DNA of 64,000 nt from Bog-756 sp963769905 (GTDB taxonomy: Bacteria > Actinomycetota > Acidimicrobiia > Acidimicrobiales > RAAP-2). Location: contig CAVYNG010000001.1 of NCBI GenBank assembly GCA_963769905.1, positions 434,001 through 498,000 on the forward strand. The letters run 5' to 3'. The stretch's first letter is position 1. Each line of letters opens with the position of its first letter. Shown here piece after piece: positions 25,744-33,547 of this stretch. The notes under the pieces were generated by a model. It was not told the origin of the DNA. It did not search any database and saw nothing but the letters and a program-made list of their open reading frames with translations. The translations under genes and the position numbers were made by a program.

Positions 25744-25977
25744 TCAGACGATCTCGGCGATGACCTCGCCGACCGCGTAGATCTCCCCCGCGGACCCGAT
25801 CCGGCGCAGGACGCCCGCCACCGGTGCGCCGACCTCGTTCTCGACCTTGTCGGTCTCGAGCACGTACATCGGTTGGTCCTGGACGACCGTCGCGCCGTCG
25901 TCGACGAGCCATTCGGAAAGGGTGGCCTCTGTCATCTCCATGCCGAGCTTCGGGATCCTGATCTCGACCGCCACCAC
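25744..25977 (-). CDS. Stand-alone lipoyl carrier domain protein
   Basis: 77 aa from the GTG at 25977, next to GGGGAGG; another GTG is at 25974. The whole protein is one biotinyl/lipoyl domain: VEIRIPKLGMEMTEATLSEWLVDDGATV, then the modified-lysine turn YVLETDKVENEV, then the mirrored half APVAGVLRRI and YAVGEVIAEIV. ETDKV and not MKM at the turn favours lipoate over biotin. No E2 catalytic or E1-binding domain is attached. It is the first gene of the operon that ends with the fused E1, so it probably receives the acyl group from that E1. Confidence 0.85.
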   Translation of the reverse strand: MVAVEIRIPKLGMEMTEATLSEWLVDDGATVVQDQPMYVLETDKVENEVGAPVAGVLRRIGSAGEIYAVGEVIAEIV

Positions 25978-26026
25978 CTCCCCGAGCGTCGAGCGCGCTC
26001 GGTCGCGGCGCGCGGCGCGCCCGACA

Positions 26027-26052
26027 CTAGCTTTCACGCACACTGCTAGCTT
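26027..26052. promoter_or_regulatory. Direct repeat CTAGCTT in the divergent lipoyl/crotonase promoter region
   Basis: CTAGCTT occurs at 26027-26033 and 26046-26052, 19 bp apart, in the 130-bp gap between two divergent starts. Both copies follow CACT-type bases. They may be two activator or repressor half-sites, or -10-like boxes; the evidence is only the repeat and its place. Confidence 0.3.
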
Positions 26053-26107
26053 CGGGTCGCGCAACGCGCCAGAGCGGCACTCGTCGGAGCCTCGACAGGA
26101 GCGAACC

Positions 26108-27004
26108 ATGGAGACCCGGAAGCTGGACACGGTCAACTACGAGAAGGACGGTCCGGTCGCCTGGGTCACCCTCGACTACCCGGAGAAGGCGAACGTCCAG
26201 TCCTCCCGGCTGGTATTCGACGTCGACGAGTGCCTGAACGACGCGAACGCGGACTACGACATCAAGGTGCTCGTGATCAAGGCCAACGGTCCCGGTTTCA
26301 GCGCCGGTCACGTCGTCCGGGGCGCGCCGGGCACCGAGATGCGCGAGATCGACGAATCGACCGAGCGGCTCGGCAGCCCCTGGAAGGGCCAGTGGGAGAT
26401 CTACGGCAGCCCGGTGATGAAGCTCTGGGAGTTCCCGAAGATCACCATCGCCGAGGTGCACGGCTACTGCCTCGGCGGCGGCACCGTCTGGGGGCTGCTC
26501 ACCGACATGACCGTCGCTTCCGACGACGCCTACTTCCAGTTCCCGGTGCTCCAGGGCATGGCCATGCCGACCATGGAGACCGGCATCGAGCCGTGGCTGT
26601 TCATGAACTGGAAGCGCGCCTCGGAGTACATGTACACCGGCCAGCAGCTGAGCGCCGAGGAGGCGAAGCAGTTCGGTCTCGTCAACCGGGTCGTTCCCCG
26701 CGCTCGCCTGAGTGACGAGGTCGACGAGCTCGCCTTCCACGTGGCCCAGGCGCCGCTCTCGACGCTGATGGCCGCCAAGGCCAACATCCGCCGGGCCTGG
26801 GACCTGATGGGGTTGCGCACCCACCTCGAACAGTCGAACGACCTGCTGACCGTCGCCACCCAGGCGACCGACGTCAAGTCCTTCATCCGCGAGCAGTTCG
26901 AGGCGGGACTGCGGCCACGCGACGCGGCCAAGCGGAACGCGGAGCGGGCGAAGGAGCTCGCGGCGGCCTCGAAGGACGCGCGGGCCAAGGCCGCGGCGAC
27001 CTGA
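26108..27004 (+). CDS. Crotonase-superfamily (enoyl-CoA hydratase-like) protein without the usual catalytic glutamates
   Basis: 298 aa from the ATG at 26108 with AGGAG upstream. The crotonase oxyanion hole is present (GPGFSAGHV and IAEVHGYCLGGG). However, in the hydratase pattern GCELAM...PEI the two catalytic Glu fall at GTVWGL and FPVLQG here, i.e. Trp and Val. A classic hydration reaction is thus unlikely; a ring-opening, isomerising or thioester-cleaving variant of the superfamily is more plausible. The C-terminus is an unusual Ala/Lys/Arg-rich helix (AKELAAASKDARAKAAAT). It is divergent from the lipoyl-led operon and may share its pathway. Confidence 0.82.
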   Translation: METRKLDTVNYEKDGPVAWVTLDYPEKANVQSSRLVFDVDECLNDANADYDIKVLVIKANGPGFSAGHVVRGAPGTEMREIDESTERLGSPWKGQWEIYGSPVMKLWEFPKITIAEVHGYCLGGGTVWGLLTDMTVASDDAYFQFPVLQGMAMPTMETGIEPWLFMNWKRASEYMYTGQQLSAEEAKQFGLVNRVVPRARLSDEVDELAFHVAQAPLSTLMAAKANIRRAWDLMGLRTHLEQSNDLLTVATQATDVKSFIREQFEAGLRPRDAAKRNAERAKELAAASKDARAKAAAT

Positions 27005-27027
27005 ACGCGACGCGGCGCCGACGAAGC

Positions 27028-28401
27028 GTGACGGTTCACGGCCCGCTCGTCGAGCGCCTCCGCGAAGTCGTCGGCCACCAGGTCCTCGTCGATCCCGACG
27101 TCGTCGCCTCGTACGCGACGGACTGGACCCGACGCTTCGTCGGGTACTCGCCCGCGGTCGTCCGGCCCGGCTCGACCGAGGAGGTCGCCGGCGTCGTGCG
27201 GGTCTGCCGCGAGCTCGGCGCGGCGCTCGTCCCCCAGGGCGGCAACACCGGTCTCGTCGGTGGCGGTGTGCCGCTCGAGGGCGAGGTGGTGCTCAGCCTC
27301 ACCCGACTCGATCGCCTCGAACCGGTCGACCAACTGGCCGGCCAGGTGACCGCGGGTGCCGGCGCGACGGTGGCGGACCTCCATCGCGCCGCCGCGGCCG
27401 CGGGATGGTCCTACGGCGTCGACCTCGGTAGCCGCGACTCGGCGACGGCCGGCGGGACGGTCGCGACCAACGCGGGCGGCCTCCACGTCCTGCGCCACGG
27501 CGACACCCGCGCACAGGTGCTCGGGCTCGAGGCGGTGCTCGGGACCGGCGCGGTCGTCTCCCACCTCGGCGGGCTGGTCAAGGACAACACCGGCTACTAC
27601 TGGCCCGGGCTGCTCTGCGGCAGCGAGGGAACTCTCGGCGTGGTGACCAAGGCTCGGCTGCGGCTCGTCCCCGCGTCGACCTGGCGAACGACCGCCGTTC
27701 TCGCCTTTCCTGCGGTCGGCGACGCGCTCGAGGCAGCGTCGCTCGTCCGCCGCTCGCTCCCCTCGCTCGACGCGTGCGAGCTCTTCTTCGAGAACGGCGT
27801 CCAATTGGTGTGCTCGGTCACCGGGATGCCTCCTCCTTTCGCCGGGCCCCACCCTGTGTGCCTCCTTCTCGAGGCGGCCGACCGGACCGACCCGACGAGT
27901 GCGCTCGCGGAAGTCACCGCGTCGCTGCCGCACCTGCTCGACAACGTCGTCGCGACCGAACCGGGGACGCGCGCGGCGCTCTGGCGCTACCGCGAGGGAC
28001 ACACCGAGGCGATCAACACCCTCGGCCCGCCGCACAAGCTCGACGTGACCCTGCCGCAACGTCGGTTGGCCGCGTTCATCGAGAACGTGTCGAGCGCCGT
28101 GGTGGCCGTCGACCCGGATGCAAAGGTCTGGCTCTTCGGCCACGTCGGCGACGGCAACATCCACGTCAACGTGACCGGGGTCGCGCACGACGACGAGCGG
28201 GTCGACGACGCGGTGTTCCGCCTCGTCGCGGGCGCCGGCGGGAGCATCAGCGCCGAGCACGGAATCGGCACCGCCAAAAAGCGCTGGCTCGAGCTCACCC
28301 GCTCGCCGTCCGAGATCGAGCTGTTCCGCTCGATCAAGCAGGTCCTCGACCCTGACGGGATCCTCAACCCGAACGTGCTCCTGCCGGCGGTCGATCGATG
28401 A
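27028..28401 (+). CDS. FAD-linked D-2-hydroxyacid dehydrogenase (GlcD/D2HGDH-like)
   Basis: 457 aa from a GTG. The PCMH/VAO FAD-binding fold shows PQGGNTGLVGGGVPLEGEVVLSLTRLDR, then GGTVATNAGGLHVLRHGDTRAQVLGLEAVL and NTGYYWPGLLCGSEGTLGVVTKARLRL. The C-terminal cap includes FGHVGDGNIHVNV and SAEHGIGTAKKRW, whose His residues bind metal in D-lactate, glycolate and D-2-hydroxyglutarate dehydrogenases. It should oxidise a D-2-hydroxy acid to the 2-oxo acid. Two genes away across the divergent region is a 2-oxoacid dehydrogenase E1, which could use that product, but the link is inferred. The Sap-family gene overlaps its stop. Confidence 0.9.
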   Translation: MTVHGPLVERLREVVGHQVLVDPDVVASYATDWTRRFVGYSPAVVRPGSTEEVAGVVRVCRELGAALVPQGGNTGLVGGGVPLEGEVVLSLTRLDRLEPVDQLAGQVTAGAGATVADLHRAAAAAGWSYGVDLGSRDSATAGGTVATNAGGLHVLRHGDTRAQVLGLEAVLGTGAVVSHLGGLVKDNTGYYWPGLLCGSEGTLGVVTKARLRLVPASTWRTTAVLAFPAVGDALEAASLVRRSLPSLDACELFFENGVQLVCSVTGMPPPFAGPHPVCLLLEAADRTDPTSALAEVTASLPHLLDNVVATEPGTRAALWRYREGHTEAINTLGPPHKLDVTLPQRRLAAFIENVSSAVVAVDPDAKVWLFGHVGDGNIHVNVTGVAHDDERVDDAVFRLVAGAGGSISAEHGIGTAKKRWLELTRSPSEIELFRSIKQVLDPDGILNPNVLLPAVDR

Positions 28402-29054
28402 TCCTCCTCGAACTGGTGATCATCGGATTGGGCGTCACGCTCGAACCGATTCCGCTCACCGCGTTCATCCTCATCCTGGCTTCGGAAGGCGGACTCCGAA
28501 AGGGCGCGGCCTTCATCGTCGGATGGCTGGCTTCCCTGATCGCCGTGGTCGTCATCACCCTCGTCGCAACGGGCAATTCGCCGCCGAAGCCGAACACGGC
28601 GCCTTCCCTCGGCGCGCTCGCCGCGAAGATCCTCCTCGGAGTCGTGCTCGTGTTGATCGCCTGGAGGCGGTACCGGCGACTGGGGCGCCCGAAGAAGCCG
28701 AAGAAGACGCCGAAATGGCAAACCGGGATCGACACCATGTCGCCGTGGTACGCGATGGGACTTGCACCGCTGGTGCAGCCCTGGGGACTGATTGCCGCCG
28801 GCGTAGCCACCATCTTGGAGGCGAAGTTGGCAACCTGGCAGGACTACCTCAGCATCGCCCTGTTCTGCTTCCTTGCGACCGGGACATACCTGGCGATGGA
28901 GATCTACGCGCTGCGGCGGCGCGTAGCCGCCCAGGCGTTTCTCACGCGGCTCCGGACGTGGCTCGACACCCACACCGACCAGCTCATCGTCTGGGTCTCG
29001 TTGATCGTGGGGCTGTGGCTGATCGGGGAGAGCACCTACCTGATCGTCACCTGA
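28398..29054 (+). CDS. GAP/Sap (sulfolipid-1-addressing protein) family membrane protein
   Basis: 218 aa; the ATG overlaps the preceding stop as ATGA. Six hydrophobic segments are visible, starting MILLELVIIGLGVTLEPIPLTAFILILASEGGLRKGAAFIVGW, a pattern found in the GAP/Sap family and more loosely in the LysE-like superfamily. A short basic loop (RRYRRLGRPKKPKKTPKW) lies between segments. In mycobacteria members help move glycolipids across the membrane; here the cargo is unknown. The preceding dehydrogenase is probably only a transcriptional neighbour. Confidence 0.78.
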   Translation: MILLELVIIGLGVTLEPIPLTAFILILASEGGLRKGAAFIVGWLASLIAVVVITLVATGNSPPKPNTAPSLGALAAKILLGVVLVLIAWRRYRRLGRPKKPKKTPKWQTGIDTMSPWYAMGLAPLVQPWGLIAAGVATILEAKLATWQDYLSIALFCFLATGTYLAMEIYALRRRVAAQAFLTRLRTWLDTHTDQLIVWVSLIVGLWLIGESTYLIVT

Positions 29055-29135
29055 ACGAGCACGTCTCGCGCTCTCGCCCTTCGCAACCCCGGTTGCCCCT
29101 GGTCACGGGCTGGGGGTACGAGGAGGCCCCGGAAC

Positions 29136-29166
29136 CGGCTCGGCGAGCCGAGAGGGGGGCTCTCGG
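29136..29166 (+). terminator. GC-rich hairpins without a U-tract, possible terminator or attenuator
   Basis: Two overlapping inverted repeats: CGGCTCG/CGAGCCG (29136-29150, one-base centre) and CCGAGAG/CTCTCGG (29148-29166, five-base loop). They share bases, so only one can form at a time. No T-run follows, so a classic Rho-independent terminator is not supported; an I-shaped actinobacterial terminator after the Sap-family gene is possible. Confidence 0.3.
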
Positions 29167-29183
29167 ACACAGTCCCTGCGAGT

Positions 29184-29243
29184 GATGACATCATCTTACA
29201 TCACGTGATGTAAAATTACATCACATTACATCACGTGATGTCA
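29184..29243. promoter_or_regulatory. Operator array: two CACGTG-centred palindromes, a half-site and a weaker palindrome
   Basis: TTACATCACGTGATGTAA at 29196-29213 is a perfect 18-bp palindrome. TTACATCACGTGATGTCA at 29226-29243 repeats it with one changed base. Between them TTACATCAC at 29216-29224 is an exact half-site, and GATGA-CA-TCATC at 29184-29195 is a shorter inverted repeat with a similar core. The sites lie 128-187 bp before the MarR start. They are probably bound by that MarR or by another dimeric regulator. A TAAAAT (29211-29216) inside the array could be a -10. Confidence 0.65.
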
Positions 29244-29306
29244 CCCACCAGAACGCATTCGGCCGCAGCCGGGCTGGCCGCGAACCTCCAGGTCCAGGCA
29301 GTGTGA

Positions 29307-29335
29307 TTGCGACTTAGTTGCCTGTGTTATACAAT
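29307..29335 (+). promoter_or_regulatory. Promoter candidate for the MarR-efflux operon
   Basis: TTGCGA at 29307-29312 and TACAAT at 29330-29335 are 17 bp apart, a good housekeeping-sigma arrangement, with the start codon 35 bp further on. The GC content is low for the window. AGGAG at 29361 is the ribosome site. Confidence 0.5.
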
Positions 29336-29370
29336 TTCTCTTCGTACCGTCCGTCCCGGCAGGAGCTCTC

Positions 29371-29874
29371 GTGGCAACCCACACCGCCCCCGTCACCACC
29401 GCCGCCGGCGACGACCGCACGACCGAGACCATTGCGTCGGCGCTGTTGTCGCTCGCCCGGGTGATGAACCAGTTCAAGACCCATGACACCCTCTGCCGGC
29501 AAGCGGGGGTCGACCTCGACCGCGGTGGGGCCGCACTCCTCTACAAGCTCTTCGCCGAGGGTGAGGATGTCCGGCTCGGCGAGCTCGCCGATCGGCTCGG
29601 CATCGACTCGCCTGCGGTGACCCGGAAGGTCCAACAGCTCGAGCGCTCAGGCCTGGTCAGCCGTTCCCCCGATCCCGAAGACGCGCGCGCGTCGCGGGTC
29701 TCGCTCGCGCCCGCCGGCAGACGGTCGATCGAGAAACTGCTGCGCGCCCGTGAGCTCTGGCTCGACGAGATGCTCCGGGATTGGTCCGAACACGACCGTG
29801 CTGAGCTCGCGCGTCTGCTCGAGCTGCTCGCCGCCACGATCGCCCATCTCGGGGAGTCCCCTCATGGCAATTGA
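29371..29874 (+). CDS. MarR-family transcriptional regulator of the adjacent efflux pump
   Basis: 167 aa from a GTG with AGGAG five bases upstream. The winged helix is EDVRLGELADRLGIDSPAVTRKVQQLERSGLVSRSPDPEDARASRVSLAPAG, with the DPEDARA wing, flanked by long dimerisation helices. The MFS gene starts inside its 3' end (11-bp overlap), a common arrangement in which the MarR repressor is relieved by a pump substrate. The upstream palindrome array is its likely target, though its distance from the best promoter is odd. Confidence 0.9.
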   Translation: MATHTAPVTTAAGDDRTTETIASALLSLARVMNQFKTHDTLCRQAGVDLDRGGAALLYKLFAEGEDVRLGELADRLGIDSPAVTRKVQQLERSGLVSRSPDPEDARASRVSLAPAGRRSIEKLLRARELWLDEMLRDWSEHDRAELARLLELLAATIAHLGESPHGN

Positions 29875-31498
29875 CCAGGACGCACCACCGGTCGGGGTCG
29901 CGCCGGTCGATGCCGAGCGCGCCAAGGCCGAGCACCGACGGATCCTCGTGATCCTCGTCGGGCTGATGCTCGGGATGACGCTCGCTTCGCTCGACCAGAC
30001 CATCGTCTCGACTGCACTCCCGACCATCGCAGGTGACCTGCACGGTCTCAACCACCTCTCGTGGGTGGTCACCGCGTACCTCCTGACGCTCTGCATCTCG
30101 ACGCCGCTCTGGGGAAAGCTCGGCGACCTCTACGGGAGGAAGAAGCTCTTCCAGGCGGCGGTCGTCATCTTCATCGTCGGCTCCACGCTCGCCGGCCTCT
30201 CCCAGACCATGGTCCAGCTCATCGCGCTTCGGGCCGTCCAGGGTGTCGGCGCGGGCGGCCTGATGGTCGGTGCCCAGGCGATCATGGGCGACGTCGTGAG
30301 CCCGCGACAACGGGGCCGCTACATGGGCTACTTCGGCGCGGTCTTCGCCTTCACCAGTGTCGCCGGGCCCCTCGCCGGCGGCTTCATCACCGAGCATTTC
30401 TCGTGGCGGTGGATCTTCTACATCAACGTGCCGATCGGGATCGTCGCGCTCTTCGTCATCGCGGCCGTCCTGCACATCCCGGTGCGCCGCACCGAACACG
30501 CCATCGACTACCTCGGGACCGCGCTCCTCGGCGCCGCGGTGACCGCGGTGGTTCTGCTCACCACCTGGGGAGGGACCACCTATCCGTGGGGATCGGTGCA
30601 GATCGTGGGGCTGGCGGTGGCTGCCCTGCTGTTGGTCGGCGCGTTCGCCATGGTCGAGCGCCGCGCCGTCGAGCCGCTCATGCCGCCGTCGCTCTTCCGC
30701 AACTCGGTCTTCACGGTGACCAGTGCGATCGGGTTCGTCGTCGGCTTCGTCATGTTCGGCGCCATGATCTACATCCCTCTCTACTTGCAGACCGTGCACG
30801 GCGCGTCACCGACCAGTTCCGGCCTGCAGCTCCTCCCCCTCGTCATCGGGATGCTCTGCACCTTCATTCCGAGCGGACGCCTGGTCACCCGGTGGGGTCG
30901 CTACAAGATCTTCCCGGTGATCGGCACCGCGGTCATGGCACTCGGGCTCTTCCTGCTCTCCCTGATGTCCCCGACCACACCCCTGCTCGTGTCGTCCATC
31001 TACATGGTGGTGCTCGGGCTCGGCATCGGAATGGTCATGCAGGTGCTCGTCGTCGCCGTGCAGAACGCGGTTCCCTACAGCCAGCTCGGCACGACCACGT
31101 CTGCCGCAACCTTCTTCCGGACGATCGGCGGCGCATTCGGCGTCGCGCTCTTCGGGACCATCTTCAACAACCGGCTCTTCGCCGAACTGCCGCACTACCT
31201 GCCGGCGTCGGTCGTCCATCAGCTCGCCGGGCACAACATCTCGTCCAACCCCTCGCAGATCAACGCGCTGCCGCCGGCCATCCACGAGGGATTCGTGCAG
31301 GCTTTCAGCCACTCGCTCGACGTCGTGTTCCTGGTCGGCGTGCCCTTCGCGGTCCTGGCCTTCGTGCTGAGCCTCTTCTTGAAGGAGGTCCCCCTCCGCG
31401 ACCACGCCCACATCCCGGCCGAGGGGGAGACGCCCACGGGGACCCCGGCCTCGGCATCGGGTCCCGCGACCGCGGAGCCGGCCCCAGCGGTGACCTGA
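29864..31498 (+). CDS. DHA2-type (EmrB/QacA) MFS drug efflux transporter
   Basis: 544 aa from the ATG at 29864. Fourteen hydrophobic segments are apparent. Motif D1-like SLDQTIVSTALPTIAGDL is in the first helix, motif A is GKLGDLYGRKKLF, and motif C is GPLAGGFITEHFSWRWIFYINVP. The C-terminus is a hydrophilic Ala/Pro/Thr-rich tail. It should export hydrophobic or cationic compounds using the proton gradient. The overlap with the MarR gene and the upstream operator array point to ligand-induced expression. The substrate range cannot be predicted. Confidence 0.92.
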   Translation: MAIDQDAPPVGVAPVDAERAKAEHRRILVILVGLMLGMTLASLDQTIVSTALPTIAGDLHGLNHLSWVVTAYLLTLCISTPLWGKLGDLYGRKKLFQAAVVIFIVGSTLAGLSQTMVQLIALRAVQGVGAGGLMVGAQAIMGDVVSPRQRGRYMGYFGAVFAFTSVAGPLAGGFITEHFSWRWIFYINVPIGIVALFVIAAVLHIPVRRTEHAIDYLGTALLGAAVTAVVLLTTWGGTTYPWGSVQIVGLAVAALLLVGAFAMVERRAVEPLMPPSLFRNSVFTVTSAIGFVVGFVMFGAMIYIPLYLQTVHGASPTSSGLQLLPLVIGMLCTFIPSGRLVTRWGRYKIFPVIGTAVMALGLFLLSLMSPTTPLLVSSIYMVVLGLGIGMVMQVLVVAVQNAVPYSQLGTTTSAATFFRTIGGAFGVALFGTIFNNRLFAELPHYLPASVVHQLAGHNISSNPSQINALPPAIHEGFVQAFSHSLDVVFLVGVPFAVLAFVLSLFLKEVPLRDHAHIPAEGETPTGTPASASGPATAEPAPAVT

Positions 31499-31526
31499 CC
31501 GAGCACGGACTGCGCACCGCTCGACG

Positions 31527-32111
31527 ATGGCACCTCTCATCGCGCTCGTCGTCGGGACCACGCGTCCGGCCCGCTTCGCCGACAAGCCACTCGCGTGGCT
31601 TCTCGACCGGCTCGAGCGCCGCGACGATCTCGAGATCGAAGTGGTCGACCTGCGCGAGCATCCGCTCCCCTTCTTCGAGGGTGTGGTGTCACCGATTCGC
31701 GCCCGACGCGAGTATCCGAACGAGGAGGTGGCGCGGCTCGGTCGGGCGTTCGACCGAGCGAGCGGCTACCTGGTGCTCACGGGCGAGTACAACCACGGCT
31801 ACCCGGCGACGCTCAAGAACGCATTCGACCACTTCTATGCCGAGTTCAACCGGAAGCCGATCACCTTCGTCGGCTACGGCAACGTCGGCGGGGCACGGGC
31901 GATCGAGCAGTTGCGCGAAGTCACGGTGGAGCTCGAGATGGCCCCCCTGCGGCACGCGATCCACATCCTGCCGGACCTGCTCATCGAGGCTCTCAAGGCC
32001 GAGGTGTTCACCCCGGAGCTCTTCGCCCCGCTCGACGAGCGCCTCGAGGTGCTCGTCGCCGACCTGATCTGGTGGGCGAACGCGCTCGACACGGCACGGG
32101 AGAAGTCGTGA
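31527..32111 (+). CDS. NADPH-dependent FMN reductase (SsuE/chromate-reductase fold)
   Basis: 194 aa from the ATG at 31527. The flavodoxin-like fold shows LIALVVGTTRPARFADKPLAWLL at the phosphate loop, then YLVLTGEYNHGYPATLKNAFDHFYAEFNRKPITFVGYGNVGG, where the EYNHGYPATLKNAFD segment is the family hallmark for FMN binding. Members reduce flavins, quinones, azo dyes or nitro compounds. It lies 28 bp after the efflux pump gene and may belong to the same detoxification unit; that is inferred from position. Confidence 0.88.
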   Translation: MAPLIALVVGTTRPARFADKPLAWLLDRLERRDDLEIEVVDLREHPLPFFEGVVSPIRARREYPNEEVARLGRAFDRASGYLVLTGEYNHGYPATLKNAFDHFYAEFNRKPITFVGYGNVGGARAIEQLREVTVELEMAPLRHAIHILPDLLIEALKAEVFTPELFAPLDERLEVLVADLIWWANALDTAREKS

Positions 32112-32206
32112 CGACGGGTGCCGGCAGGATCTGAAGCCGCGTCTGGCCCGTTCGTACCTCTTCATAACCGTTGCCCAACGAAGCGATCGGCGTGCAGTAT
32201 GGCTTC

Positions 32207-32746
32207 ATGTCCGATCCGAACACACCGCGCCTTCCGCCACTTCCTGCCGGCGAGTGGAACGAATTCCTGCAACGGCTCGTCGAGGCGACCCCGGGAGGTC
32301 GAGAACACCCTCTGAACATCTTCACCACCCTCGCCCGCAGTCCCGACGTGTTCCGGCGGTGGATCGGGTTCGGGACCGCTCTCCTGCAGGGTGCGATCCA
32401 CGACCGCGAGCGAGAGCTGGTCATCCTGAGGGTCGCCCACCTCGACGAGAGCGAGTACGAGTGGGCCCAGCACGTCCCGATGGCGCTGGCGGCCGGCGTC
32501 ACCGAGGAGGAGATCGAGGCCCTGCGCCGAGCCCGCGACCGGCACGAGTGGCCCCACCAGGACGAGGTGCTGCTTCGTGTCGCAGACGAGCTCGACTTCC
32601 TCGGTTTCCTCGAGGACGAGACCTGGGAGGAGGCCCACGAGATCCTCGGAGACGCGGGGATGATCGAGCTGCTCATGCTCATCGGCCAATACCAGATGGT
32701 GGCCATGGTCCTCCGCACCCTCCGCATCCAGCTCGAGGACGAGTGA
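32207..32746 (+). CDS. Carboxymuconolactone decarboxylase (AhpD-like) family protein
   Basis: 179 aa from the ATG at 32207; a TTG at 32171 is possible but neither start has a strong ribosome site. The core is RELVILRVAHLDESEYEWAQHVPMALAAGVTEEEIEALRR, the CMD/AhpD helical motif. The usual CxxC redox pair is absent (SEYEW at that place), so peroxidase-support activity is unlikely; a decarboxylase-like or unknown role remains. The SDR gene overlaps its stop (GTGA), and a hydrolase follows, which together look like a small catabolic operon. Confidence 0.85.
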   Translation: MSDPNTPRLPPLPAGEWNEFLQRLVEATPGGREHPLNIFTTLARSPDVFRRWIGFGTALLQGAIHDRERELVILRVAHLDESEYEWAQHVPMALAAGVTEEEIEALRRARDRHEWPHQDEVLLRVADELDFLGFLEDETWEEAHEILGDAGMIELLMLIGQYQMVAMVLRTLRIQLEDE

Positions 32747-33513
32747 GCCCTGGCCGGCTGGAGGAACGGTCGGTCGTCGTCATCGGCGCCGGGACCCGAC
32801 CGAACGACTATCCGGATCAGCCGATCGGGAACGGAAGGGCCATCGCTGTCGCGGCCGCCCGCGAGGGTGCGGTCGTGCGGTGCGTGGACCGCGACGAGTC
32901 CCTGGCGCTCGCGACGGTCCGGATGATCGAGGACGACGGCGGCGCGGCGACCGCAGTCGAAGCCGACGTCTCGACCGAGGTGGGCTGTCGCGAAGCGCTC
33001 GCCGCATTCGGGCCGGGCTCGGTCGATGGACTCGTCCTCAACGTCGGGATCGGGGAGGGGATGTGGATCGCAGGCACCAGTCCCGAGCAATGGGACGCAA
33101 CCTTCACGGTCAACCTGCGGGCCCACTTCCTCGTGGTGCGGCAGGCGACCGACCTGCTGGCCGAGGGCGGTTCGATCGTCTTCATCGGATCGGTGGCAGG
33201 TCTCGGACCGGGCAGCCGCATCCCCGCCTACGACGCGTCGAAGGCGGGACTCATCGGGCTCTGCCGGCACGTCGCCCTCGAACTCGCGCGGCGTGGGATC
33301 CGGGCCAACGTGGTCGCTCCCGGCCTCGTCGATACCCCGCTCGGGCGACTGGCCTCGGCAGGCCGGCCCGGTCGCGAACGGACACCGGTCCCTCTCGGGC
33401 GGCAGGGGACGGCCTGGGAGGTCGCCTCGTCGGTCGTCTTCCTCCTCTCGGACGAGGCAAGCTACGTCACCGGCCAGGTGCTCGCGGTCGACGGGGGCCT
33501 TTCCCTGATCTGA
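32743..33513 (+). CDS. SDR-family oxidoreductase with expanded nucleotide-binding loop
   Basis: 256 aa from the GTG at 32743. The catalytic elements are normal: NVGIGEG in place of NNAG, Ser in FIGSVAGLG, and YDASK. The N-terminal glycine loop is unusual: VVVIGAGTRPNDYPDQPIGNGRAIA, where about seven extra residues separate the first glycines from GNGRA; similar loops occur in a subset of actinobacterial SDRs. The C-terminus YVTGQVLAVDGGLSL is standard. It lies between the CMD protein and an alpha/beta hydrolase. Confidence 0.87.
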   Translation: MSPGRLEERSVVVIGAGTRPNDYPDQPIGNGRAIAVAAAREGAVVRCVDRDESLALATVRMIEDDGGAATAVEADVSTEVGCREALAAFGPGSVDGLVLNVGIGEGMWIAGTSPEQWDATFTVNLRAHFLVVRQATDLLAEGGSIVFIGSVAGLGPGSRIPAYDASKAGLIGLCRHVALELARRGIRANVVAPGLVDTPLGRLASAGRPGRERTPVPLGRQGTAWEVASSVVFLLSDEASYVTGQVLAVDGGLSLI

Positions 33514-33547
33514 CCCTCACTCTGATCTGATCTTCGGGGGAGCCCGT

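Larger units (their letters stand above)
29055..29370. other. 316-bp regulatory region upstream of the MarR-efflux operon
   Basis: No gene is seen. It holds a GC-rich double hairpin (29136-29166), an array of ACATCAC/GTGATGT palindromes (29184-29243) and a promoter-like sequence (29307-29335), each listed separately. The stretch from about 29185 to 29340 is clearly AT-richer than the flanks. Confidence 0.7.
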
